The notes under the pieces were generated by a model that was not told the DNA's origin, ran no database searches, and saw only the letters and a list, made by a program, of their open reading frames with translations. From assembly GCA_029250425.1 (NCBI GenBank), contig JAQXFF010000135.1, positions 1 to 8,914 on the forward strand: DNA of 8,914 nucleotides, given 5' to 3'. The stretch comes from Candidatus Thalassarchaeaceae archaeon. Lineage in GTDB: Archaea; Thermoplasmatota; Poseidoniia; Poseidoniales; Thalassarchaeaceae. This document shows positions 1-6,900 of the stretch, piece after piece (the stretch's first letter is position 1; the number at the start of each line of letters is the position of its first letter). The translations under genes were made by a program, and so were the position numbers.

Positions 1-824
1 TTTCCACCTGTCGCACCCATTTCTATGATGCTTGAATACAAGTCATCTAATTCTGATATGGTGATTCCATCCACTAGATTTCTCTTAATCTTCCAAGACG
101 AGTCTAGCAATGTTCCAACTGTATTGTGGTCGTTGGATTCGAGTGCAGTTCTGACCTTGACAGCCTGTTCACGAAGTTCGTTTAGGTTGTCCCGTTTTTG
201 ATCGGAAGCTGCACTTTGTACCGCTAGAATATCTGTCGCTTTCCGAGTAATACCGGTGTATACGAGGAAATAATTCTCCTCTAGGGAGGTGGCATTGAGG
301 TCAAGGGGGGTGACAATCACGCTGTCATCGGGGATGAAGGCAATTTGATTTGCCCCACCAAAGGCTGCTGCATATTGATCTTGGCGACCAATGGGTTGCC
401 CAAGAATATCAATTTCAATCCGGCAGGTTTCTTCAGCCAATTGTGCCGCATCAGGTGTGCGCCCAGCATAGGTATGGAGTGCATTGAGTAGACCGACAGT
501 TAACGCCGATGAGGATCCCAATCCCGTTCCTTTGGAAGGAATATCTGCAATTGTAGTGATTTCCACACCCTGAGTTACACCCGTTAGCCGCATGGCTTCT
601 CGAACCAATTCGTGTTCTAGATCCTCGAAATCTTCGACAATTTCAGTTTGAGAATAACTGACTCGGACGCTATCATCAAATCGCTTATTGACTGTGACGT
701 GTATGTGTTTAGCCAGTGCCATTGATGTTACAAGACCTCCATTTTTGCTACCTTCGTAGTAGGCAGGCAAATCAGTTCCACCTCCGCAAAATGATACACG
801 AACTGGTGTCCGACTGATAATCAT
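1..824 (-). CDS. hddA: GHMP-family sugar kinase, HddA-like (D-glycero-D-manno-heptose-7-phosphate kinase type), 3'-truncated by window edge
   Basis: Reading the minus strand from ATG 824-822 gives 274 full codons with no stop before the window edge. The N-terminus has the sugar-binding GHMP motif 1 (residues 6-23, TPVRVSFCGGGTDLPAYY). GHMP motif 2, the ATP-binding PSKGTGLGSSSA, lies at 96-107. The HddA-subgroup signature QPIGRQDQYAAAFGG is at about 143-157. The last residues, EMGATGGK, are the beginning of motif 3, so roughly the final 50-60 residues lie outside the window. HddA-type kinases phosphorylate heptose-7-phosphate at C1 on the way to GDP-heptose, a donor for surface glycans; the exact sugar cannot be read from sequence, and related members act on other sugars. 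The start is fixed by family alignment (MIISRTPVR). An in-frame TTG lies one codon upstream, and there is no clear SD. The gene is divergent from pyrB and probably begins a separate transcript. Family assignment is strong; substrate is moderate. Confidence 0.85.
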   Translation of the reverse strand, partial: MIISRTPVRVSFCGGGTDLPAYYEGSKNGGLVTSMALAKHIHVTVNKRFDDSVRVSYSQTEIVEDFEDLEHELVREAMRLTGVTQGVEITTIADIPSKGTGLGSSSALTVGLLNALHTYAGRTPDAAQLAEETCRIEIDILGQPIGRQDQYAAAFGGANQIAFIPDDSVIVTPLDLNATSLEENYFLVYTGITRKATDILAVQSAASDQKRDNLNELREQAVKVRTALESNDHNTVGTLLDSSWKIKRNLVDGITISELDDLYSSIIEMGATGG

Positions 825-946
825 CAATTTAGCGGACCCAGCATGCCCCCTTCAAGCCCTCGGCTTCCGATTCCTATGGAATCGACCATGTTTAAGCACC
901 CCAATGAATAAGTCCGGAAGGCGCCCGAGGGGTTCCGGCGAGCAAG
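825..946. promoter_or_regulatory. Divergent promoter region between the sugar kinase and pyrB
   Basis: This 122-bp gap separates two genes transcribed away from each other, so it must hold both promoters. A weak TATA-like TTTAAG at 891-896 would place pyrB transcription start near 918-922. No good TATA element is visible at the distance expected for a leaderless kinase transcript. The gap contains a perfect palindrome at 868-884 and a CCGGAA/TTCCGG inverted repeat (914-919 and 933-938, 13-nt loop) immediately upstream of the pyrB start. Promoter positions are inference. Confidence 0.45.
868..884. repeat. Perfect 7-bp palindrome, candidate operator
   Basis: CGATTCC-TAT-GGAATCG is a perfect inverted repeat with 7-bp arms and a 3-nt centre. 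It lies about 44 bp upstream of the kinase start and 62 bp upstream of pyrB. Size and symmetry fit a dimeric transcription-factor site, and it could equally form a short hairpin. It is a single copy in the window, so a regulator cannot be named. Confidence 0.4.
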
Positions 947-1882
947 ATGGACGACGACCTCATCACCATGGATGACTTGACAAATGAAGAGATTATTTCA
1001 CTACTTGACGACGCGGAACGACTACTACCTGTGGCGCATGGTTCAGAGTATCTTCCGCTGCTTCAGGGCAAACTATTGGCAAACATGTTCTTTGAACCGA
1101 GCACACGTACTCGAATGTCCTTTGAGGCCGCAATGAAGCGATTGGGTGGCGATGTAATCAATCTTGGCGATGTCAATTCATCATCAGCAGTCAAGGGTGA
1201 AACTTTGTATGACACCATGAGGATGGTCGATGGTTATTGCGACATTGCATCTCTACGCCACCCTCGACAAGGTGCCGCTCAATATGCAGCAGATGCATGT
1301 GCAATTCCGATCATGAATGCAGGTGATGGTGCTGGACACCACCCCACACAAACATTGCTTGATTTGTTCACCATTCGCCAAGCACACGGCCGACTTGAAG
1401 GTCTAACTGTTGCACTTGTCGGAGATTTGAGATATGGGCGAACTGTACATAGCCTATCTCACGCATTGGCTAGATTTGACTGTAATTTGATATTTATTTC
1501 ACCTTCACAATTGGCAATGCCTGTGGAAATAGTATCCGATTTGACCAACGCCGGCGCTAGTATCTTCGAGACTGAAGACCTCTATGGTGCAATACCTGAT
1601 GCCGATGTCATTTACATGACCCGCATCCAGAAAGAGCGCTTTCCCGATGAGGATGAATATACAAAGGTTGCAGGCATCTACAAATTGACTGCTGCAGATC
1701 TTACGGGCGCAAAGGGCGAAATGATTGTCATGCACCCACTCCCGAGAGTGAATGAAATATCTCCCGATGTGGATGGGACTCGACATGCTTGCTACTTTGA
1801 GCAGGCATTCAATGGCGTGGTCGCCAGAATGGCACTCATGTGCCGCTTACTTGATGTCACTGTACCTGGAGGTGATGCTTGA
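947..1882 (+). CDS. pyrB: Aspartate carbamoyltransferase catalytic subunit
   Basis: This enzyme condenses carbamoyl phosphate with L-aspartate to give N-carbamoyl-aspartate, the first committed step of pyrimidine synthesis. The 311-residue length is normal. The carbamoyl-phosphate loop FFEPSTRTRMSFE is at 48-60 (STRTR 52-56). The 80s loop SSSAVKGE at 78-85 reaches into the neighbouring active site and carries a Lys at 83. RHP is at 104-106, and NAGDGAGHHPTQTLLDL at 124-140 holds the catalytic-site His132 and Gln135. VGDLRYGRTVHSL is at 158-170, TRIQKERF at 225-232 (aspartate-binding Arg and Gln), and HPLPRVNEI at 263-271. All key residues are present, so it should be active. ATG 947 is preferred because the following residues DLITMDDLTNEEI align with the usual family N-terminus; Met8 is an alternative. 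There is no convincing SD. It is followed by pyrI with a 1-nt overlap, so the two subunits are co-expressed. Confidence 0.97.
   Translation: MDDDLITMDDLTNEEIISLLDDAERLLPVAHGSEYLPLLQGKLLANMFFEPSTRTRMSFEAAMKRLGGDVINLGDVNSSSAVKGETLYDTMRMVDGYCDIASLRHPRQGAAQYAADACAIPIMNAGDGAGHHPTQTLLDLFTIRQAHGRLEGLTVALVGDLRYGRTVHSLSHALARFDCNLIFISPSQLAMPVEIVSDLTNAGASIFETEDLYGAIPDADVIYMTRIQKERFPDEDEYTKVAGIYKLTAADLTGAKGEMIVMHPLPRVNEISPDVDGTRHACYFEQAFNGVVARMALMCRLLDVTVPGGDA
1868..1876 (+). promoter_or_regulatory. Strong Shine-Dalgarno site for pyrI
   Basis: GGAGGTGAT lies inside the end of pyrB, with its core 6 nt before ATG 1882. It decides between ATG 1882 and an in-frame TTG at 1879, in favour of the ATG. It is among the best SD matches in the window and is expected for translation of the second gene of an operon. 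Confidence 0.8.
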
Positions 1883-2355
1883 TGTCAACTGGAGAAATGC
1901 GACGTGTTACTGCGATTAACAATGGTACGGTCATTGATCATGTTCCTGCTGGCTCTGCATTGGCAGTTCTACAGATGTTGGGGATTTCTGGAGACAGGTC
2001 CTCTCCAATTAGCTTGGTGATGAATGTCCCCTCTTCTAAGCACGGACGAAAAGATATCATCAAAGTTGAAGATCGTGAACTTACCCAAGATGAATTAGAT
2101 CGCCTCGCCCTCATTGCACCTAAAGCCAGTGTCGCCATTATTCGATCATATTCCGTTGCTGAGAAACGTGAAGTTAGCATTGGCTCAGAACTTGTTAACA
2201 TCGCCAGTTGCACATTCTCAAATTGCATCACAATCAACCCGCGAGAGCCTCAAGATCATCGCTTGAATGTTGTCAATGGTGACCCCATTGAATTACGTTG
2301 CCGTTATTGTGGTCGGCCTCAGGATATGAGCGAACTCATCGATAATTTACTTTGA
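1882..2355 (+). CDS. pyrI: Aspartate carbamoyltransferase regulatory subunit
   Basis: This is the allosteric chain that pairs with PyrB in the class B holoenzyme and binds nucleotide effectors (CTP, ATP in characterised enzymes). From ATG 1882 it is 157 residues. The N-terminal nucleotide-binding domain shows the family motif NGTVIDHVPAG (14-24) followed by ALAVLQMLGI. The C-terminal zinc domain has all four ligand cysteines, C110 and C115 (CTFSNC) and C140 and C143 (CRYC), which contact the catalytic chain. It overlaps the pyrB stop by one base (TGATG). The start is set by the GGAGGTGAT SD rather than the TTG one codon earlier. The stop is 2 nt from the stop of the convergent thiolase gene, leaving no space for a separate terminator. 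PyrI is widespread in archaea and restricted in bacteria, which is part of the case for an archaeal source. Confidence 0.96.
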   Translation: MSTGEMRRVTAINNGTVIDHVPAGSALAVLQMLGISGDRSSPISLVMNVPSSKHGRKDIIKVEDRELTQDELDRLALIAPKASVAIIRSYSVAEKREVSIGSELVNIASCTFSNCITINPREPQDHRLNVVNGDPIELRCRYCGRPQDMSELIDNLL

Positions 2356-2357
2356 TT

Positions 2358-3374
2358 TTATCCGGAGATTTCAGATAACCACGCCTTGAAGATACAGGCT
2401 TGGCAAATCGATTGGCTTGAGGGTGAGCCACATTCATTACATTCGCTAGCTTGTCCTGATTTCCATGATGGTGGTGGATTTTCTGAAGTATACCACAATT
2501 CTCGAATGGCATCCATTGAATGTACAAGGCCGTGCATAGTCCCAGGATTGGAAGACTCCATTTCAGCAAGATATGCTCGATGTTTTTGTCGAAGGGCGCC
2601 AGTGGCGTGTGGACAATCATCATGATGAATAGGCAATCCTTTTCCAATCGCATATGCATGTATTTCACGTTCAGGAACCCAACGAAGAGGGACTATGCGG
2701 GGCGGAAGACCATCTAGGGGCGTGGTTGTATGGGGGGCCAAACGAATGATCCTCTCCATTTCCCCCTTACCTAAGTTCATGAGCACTGATTGTGCAGTAT
2801 CATCGAGGTTATGTCCAAGTGCCATCCATCTTGCTCCAACACGTTCCGCCAATGCATTGAGCCCTTGCCGCCTGAAAACTCCGCAATATGAGCAGGGTTT
2901 CATCCCTCTTGCTTCCTTGTGGTTCCCTGCCATCAAAGGCATCGATTTTACGACTGCATCCATCCTTTCGTATCCCAACTCAGGGTAAGTGATTGTTTCA
3001 AAACGCAAATCATAAGATTCGGCCAGTTCCTTGGCACATTCCATAGAGGGTGATCGATATCCATCGATGCCTTCATCGACACATCCACAAACCAATTCGA
3101 TATCTCGACGAGAACCAACGATTCTCACAAGCATATCGAGTAATACAGCAGAATCTTTTCCTCCAGAAATACAGACCAAAATAACAGATGCATTGCCATT
3201 TTCATCACGGGCATCTGAAGGGAGGTTGAGTTGATCTCTCAAGGTCTTTGAAACACGTTTACGAATTGATTTTGCCAAATGTGATTGACAAAGATGTTGC
3301 CCACTGTAAATCTGATGAATCACAGCAGGATTTCCACATCGGCTGCAAGATTGCACATCCAGCGATGCCGACAT
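2358..3374 (-). CDS. ttuA: TtuA/Ncs6-family tRNA 2-thiouridine synthase (PP-loop ATPase)
   Basis: This enzyme adenylates a tRNA uridine and replaces the C2 oxygen with sulfur. Family members act on U54 (TtuA) or wobble U34 (Ncs6/CTU1/NcsA). The 338-residue protein has an N-terminal zinc finger (C10, C13, C29, H32), a PP-loop SGGKDS at 70-75, and CSYCGVFRRQ at 161-170. GHNLDDTAQ follows at 187-195, DDCPHATGALR at 252-262, and a C-terminal zinc finger at C312, C315, C324 and C327. C161, C164 and C254 correspond to the cysteines that hold the [4Fe-4S] cluster in TtuA. The architecture and the PGT and PSS segments near the C-terminus resemble Pyrococcus TtuA, while CGVFRRQ is typical of Ncs6/CTU1, so the target position (U54 or U34) is unresolved. 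The ATG start (3374-3372) gives the complete N-terminal finger. No SD is visible. The sulfur donor is probably a ubiquitin-like carrier not encoded here. Confidence 0.9.
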   Translation of the reverse strand: MSASLDVQSCSRCGNPAVIHQIYSGQHLCQSHLAKSIRKRVSKTLRDQLNLPSDARDENGNASVILVCISGGKDSAVLLDMLVRIVGSRRDIELVCGCVDEGIDGYRSPSMECAKELAESYDLRFETITYPELGYERMDAVVKSMPLMAGNHKEARGMKPCSYCGVFRRQGLNALAERVGARWMALGHNLDDTAQSVLMNLGKGEMERIIRLAPHTTTPLDGLPPRIVPLRWVPEREIHAYAIGKGLPIHHDDCPHATGALRQKHRAYLAEMESSNPGTMHGLVHSMDAIRELWYTSENPPPSWKSGQASECNECGSPSSQSICQACIFKAWLSEISG

Positions 3375-3415
3375 AAAACGGGGAAGACGTTTGATTCTTC
3401 AAATCGACCCTAATG

Positions 3416-3423
3416 AATATATG
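3416..3423 (-). promoter_or_regulatory. Candidate TATA box for ttuA
   Basis: CATATATT on the minus strand lies 42-49 nt upstream of the ttuA ATG. With the usual archaeal spacing of about 25 nt to the start of transcription it would give a leader of about 15-20 nt. The surrounding sequence is AT-rich, so chance matches are likely. Confidence 0.3.
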
Positions 3424-3428
3424 AAATA

Positions 3429-3468
3429 TTCAATTGAAAATTCAAATTTCTAATTGGAAATTACAATT
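3429..3468. repeat. Two imperfect 20-bp direct repeats
   Basis: Units 3429-3448 and 3449-3468 match at 15 of 20 positions. Their cores AATTGAAAATT and AATTGGAAATT are spaced exactly 20 bp, close to two helical turns, so a protein bound at each would sit on the same face. The first unit begins with a perfect 10-bp palindrome TTCAATTGAA. The low sequence complexity weakens the significance. Confidence 0.4.
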
Positions 3469-3499
3469 CATGACAGCACGTGAATTTCTGCCGAAATTC
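3445..3499. promoter_or_regulatory. Paired AATTTC/GAAATT dyads, candidate operator
   Basis: Two inverted repeats with the same arms occur in tandem: AATTTC-N6-GAAATT at 3445-3462 and GAATTTC-N4-GAAATTC at 3482-3499, the second with perfect 7-bp arms. A further AATTTC half-site is at 3566-3571. Their position, in the region shared by two divergent genes, suits a regulator of ttuA, of the roadblock operon, or of both. No regulator is identified. Confidence 0.35.
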
Positions 3500-3581
3500 T
3501 AGTTCAATGGAAGGGGTAAAAACTGCGAAATAACCCCTATATCGCTATTTTTCAGTTGGCGAATCAATTTCACTCCTCAAA

Positions 3582-3599
3582 CGGCCCCCTAAGGGGCCG
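3582..3599. repeat. GC-rich perfect hairpin upstream of the roadblock operon
   Basis: CGGCCCC-CTAA-GGGGCCG forms a 7-bp all-GC stem with a 4-nt loop in an otherwise AT-rich region, 55 nt before the roadblock start codon. No gene ends nearby on either strand and no T-run follows, so it is not an obvious terminator. It could be a leader-RNA structure or a protein site. Confidence 0.45.
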
Positions 3600-3654
3600 G
3601 CATGGGGCAAGTTCTTGAAGTCGGATTCTGCCTCGATGATTTTTGAGGACGACC

Positions 3655-3960
3655 ATGCTGACTCGATTGCTCACAAATCTCGACCGGATCGAGGCTTGCT
3701 TATTGTCGGGCGAAGGGGACATTGTGGGCGGCGATGGAAAAGGAAACATCACACTTTTCCACCGTGCCATGAAAATGGCAACAACTCTCAAAATTGGCCG
3801 CATTGATGAGATGTGGTTTGAAGGTGAGACAACGACAGTAGCAACTGCGATTCGAGGCGGTTCTAGTCTTTGGCTTTCTAGTGATGTATTGCCTGTTGGC
3901 CGATTGAGCCATGAGGCTCGAACGCTAAGACCCGTTATCGAAGATTTACTTGAGGTGTGA
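3655..3960 (+). CDS. Small roadblock/LC7-domain protein
   Basis: The 101-residue protein is a single roadblock/LC7-type domain. A first helix (1-12) and strand (13-18, ACLLSG) lead to an exposed glycine-rich turn. The central helix is LFHRAMKMATTLKIG (34-48), followed by strands DEMWFEGETTTVATAI (51-66) and GGSSLWLSSD (68-77). The typical LPVGRLSHEARTL (79-91) begins the last helix. The family dimerises and often regulates or scaffolds small Ras-like GTPases, as in MglB and the Ragulator and dynein subunits; no GTPase gene lies in this window. ATG 3655 is chosen over an in-frame TTG at 3643 because a GAGG SD (3645-3648) sits 6 nt before it. It is the first gene of a three-gene operon, and the next gene's ATG follows 2 nt after the stop. 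The domain call rests on pattern recognition. Confidence 0.75.
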   Translation: MLTRLLTNLDRIEACLLSGEGDIVGGDGKGNITLFHRAMKMATTLKIGRIDEMWFEGETTTVATAIRGGSSLWLSSDVLPVGRLSHEARTLRPVIEDLLEV

Positions 3961-3962
3961 AA

Positions 3963-6900
3963 ATGTTTAATCTACCCCCCGGAAATGCCATTGATTCTGA
4001 AGCTGATTTGAGTGTTGGGCAAAATCAAATGCCCTTTGAGACAGGTGTAATATCCCATTACAAACCTCGTGCGAAAACTGCTTGCGCACATCGTTTAGTT
4101 CACGGTGGACGTGTTGTAGGATGGCTGGCTGAATCCGAAGCAAAGCAAACGTTCGTTACTGGCGATGCTGGAAAAGATCGTTTGCTGGAATTATCCGATG
4201 CTCACGATCTCAATTCTCGTGGCGCCTCTTGGACAATGACACAATTCACAGAAGTAGCGCGAAGAATCCCAGAGGCGTTTTCAGATCCTTCTGACGTGGC
4301 CGCATTGCTTGCTCAAGGTGCTGCTGCACTCCCTATTGAAACAGCGGACTTGGCTTTGCTTATCGACCGCTTGACAGAATCCGAGGAAGTCATGGGTGGA
4401 TTGGCGTTTGAGGATGGTGTCGTCATTCACTCAAATGGTGAATTACCATCAACACCTGATGATTTGGCCACTTTAGGGCAAGAGCATCTCAACTCGTTAT
4501 CCTCAAAATTCACTCAAGATGAATCCCTTTCTACCAATTTACGATTGAAAGGTGGACAGTTGATGCTCACGGAAGCGGGTCAAGCTGTTGTCGCTATTTG
4601 GTGTCGGCATGGGGCAGATGCACATGCTGCTCTATCCAATGCGGCAAGCCTCGTTGGAACGATGGATGAAGGCACAATAGTGGAAAACGAAGAACTGCCA
4701 GAAGGTTTCATCACAAAGGAGTCAAAATCGGGAATTGATCAATTGATTTCTCACCTTCGAACCACCTATGATGACCGCCTCACAGGATATATTCAATCCG
4801 TATCTGAATCTAATGAACCAATTTCCATCATGCTTGTGGATGGTGTTCCAACAGGATTACGGGAATCAGAAGGAGCATCGCTCTCCGATGCCGTGCATAC
4901 CATGACCACATCATCCCGACGTCTCCAGTCTCACCGATTAGAGAGAAGGGCACGTCTTGGCCTTGCTGGCTCTACAGTGGAAGATTTCTCCCTCGCACAT
5001 TTTGTTGATGCAATTGCAGGTTGCCGAACTCGCTCCGATGATCGAAAGAAATTGCTGACGAACCGTCTCGATGCCCTCTTTGGATTTGATTTGGGTCTTG
5101 AAGCCATGGAATCTGGTCGTACAACATGGAAGATGCTCGAAAGTGGAGGGACCAAGGCCAAATTGATGCCAGTCTCAAGTTCAAAGGTTCTCACTCCTGC
5201 GGGAGGGGAAATCAAAAAGAGGATCGAACAACTTGAGCACACTCAAATTTCACTTGAGCGAGAAAAGGGCCGCCTGGAAAGAGAAGTGGCTGATGCACGC
5301 GCATCAAGAGACGAAGCACGTGATATGATGCATGATCTTGAAGCCACATTAAGTGAAGCCCGTGATGAAAGAAGTGATCTTCATCGTGAACTAGATGACA
5401 TGTCAGCAAAAGTTCGTGCTTCCGAAACTGAAACAGATGAGGCGACGTCTCTTTCCAATCGATTATCCAAGCGAGTATCTGAATTGGAACACATGGTCGA
5501 AAAACGAGCCGAGGAACTTGCCAGTGCATTAGGTGAATTCGATTCACGAGAAACTCTTCTCACTGATTTACACGACTTATCAACTCAAGAAGCGACTACG
5601 AAGTCTGAACTTAGTGCGGCTGAAACACGTCTTGATGAAGTTCGAAAATCATTGGACCATGACGAACGATTACAACGCGTTCTAACAGAACAGGTTAACG
5701 CGCAGCGAGATCGTCATCGGACGGGTCAAGGTGAACTTGATGAAGTCGAACGAAGAATCGAGAGCCAACGTGCTGAACTTGTCGAACTTGAAGCCGAAGC
5801 TCATGCCCATCGCCGCTTGATGGAAGAAGAGCGGGGGCGAATTATTGATTCTGAACGTAAATCGACAATCATGCAATCAGAATTGCGTGAAATGATGGAA
5901 GAACGTCGCTTACTCCTTCGTGAACTTGGAGACCTAGATGCACGAAAAGCCCAATCTGAGACCGAATTAAGGATGTTGCTTGAGCAAGCCGAAGATATTC
6001 AAGAGGCACATGAGATGGCCCTTATCGATTTACAAGAAGCTGATCGAATTCGTGCCAGATTGTCGGAAGAACCTCTTGCACAGGCCTTGCTTGGCGATGA
6101 TCGTAGCCTTTCTAGCCTAGAACCCGTCCTCGATCGTATGGCAAATGCTCGTAGTCGTGGTTACAGTATCGTCTTACTCGATCGTGCTGTTGAACGTGCT
6201 TTGGCTATTATTCAACACAGTGTGGATGAAGTCGCAAAAACTCCGAGACATCTTTTGTCACTTGAAGTCATGGACCTTCTTGAAAGACAGGCTCCAGAGA
6301 CAGCGTCCACCGTACGCGGTCTAACGCGGTGGTCAGTGCAATCACGTCTTGAACATCAACTTGCAGAAACTGTCCAACATGTTGTCATTGACCTAGAAGG
6401 ATTACTCGAAGAGTATGAGAGATCTGTGACAATGCTAGCACAAATGCAAGAAGTTCTCCGTGGCCTTGTTGATTTGGGCTTACCTGCTGAAGATGTGAAA
6501 CCTCTTGAACGATTTAGTCACATGCCAGAGGCCCTACCATACATTTCCGTTGAGGCACGTCGCCTAATCCAACGTTCTCTGGATGAAATCTATCTCGATG
6601 CGGATCGTCGAACTGCTGGAGATGCTGTTGGCCTGGCTGAAACTGTTGAGGTGTTGGAGTCCTTGTTACGACGCCTAGATGTTGCAGGATTGACTGGTGA
6701 AGAACCAACTGGAGCACTGTGGACTTTCCAGAGAAGTGGAAGTTTGCCCTTTGAAGTGGATGGATTGGCACGACATGAGCGTCCTGAAATCAACAATGAA
6801 GCTGTGCGACACATGAACCCTGTCGATGATGTGGTTGTTGTTGCCACCTCGTCACCACTTGTTGCTGCCCCTAGCGCGCCTGCTGCAGCCCCGACTCCAG

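Larger units (their letters stand above)
3375..3654. promoter_or_regulatory. 280-bp divergent intergenic region between ttuA and the roadblock operon
   Basis: No plausible gene was found in this stretch. The part nearest ttuA (about 3405-3500) is very AT-rich. It holds a TATA-like CATATATT on the minus strand (3416-3423) for ttuA, two imperfect 20-bp direct repeats (3429-3468), and two AATTTC/GAAATT dyads. Nearer the roadblock gene are AGGGGT/ACCCCT arms (3512-3517 and 3533-3538), a TATA-like CCTATATC (3536-3543), and a GC-rich hairpin (3582-3599). If the second TATA is used, the operon mRNA has a leader of about 90 nt containing that hairpin. Roles are inferred. Confidence 0.5.

Noticed and set aside
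2351..2360. T-rich stretch between pyrI and ttuA as a terminator
   Set aside because: It is interrupted, mostly within coding sequence, and only 2 nt are non-coding, so a terminator cannot be supported.
2386..3234. Plus-strand open frames of 65-97 codons opposite ttuA
   Set aside because: All lie inside a fully supported gene with intact motifs from end to end on the other strand.
3957..3962. GTG start for the coiled-coil protein, giving 1078 residues
   Set aside because: The GTG forms part of the SD-like GAGGTG; the ATG at 3963 has proper SD spacing and follows the roadblock stop by 2 nt.
4931..5563. Several minus-strand open frames of 60-111 codons opposite the coiled-coil gene
   Set aside because: They are shadows of the strongly biased coding strand, have no SD or recognisable motifs, and overlap a long convincing gene.
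5211..6060. SMC/Rad50-like ATPase identity for the coiled-coil protein
   Set aside because: No Walker A, ABC signature or Walker B motif is visible at either end; only the coiled-coil resemblance supports it.
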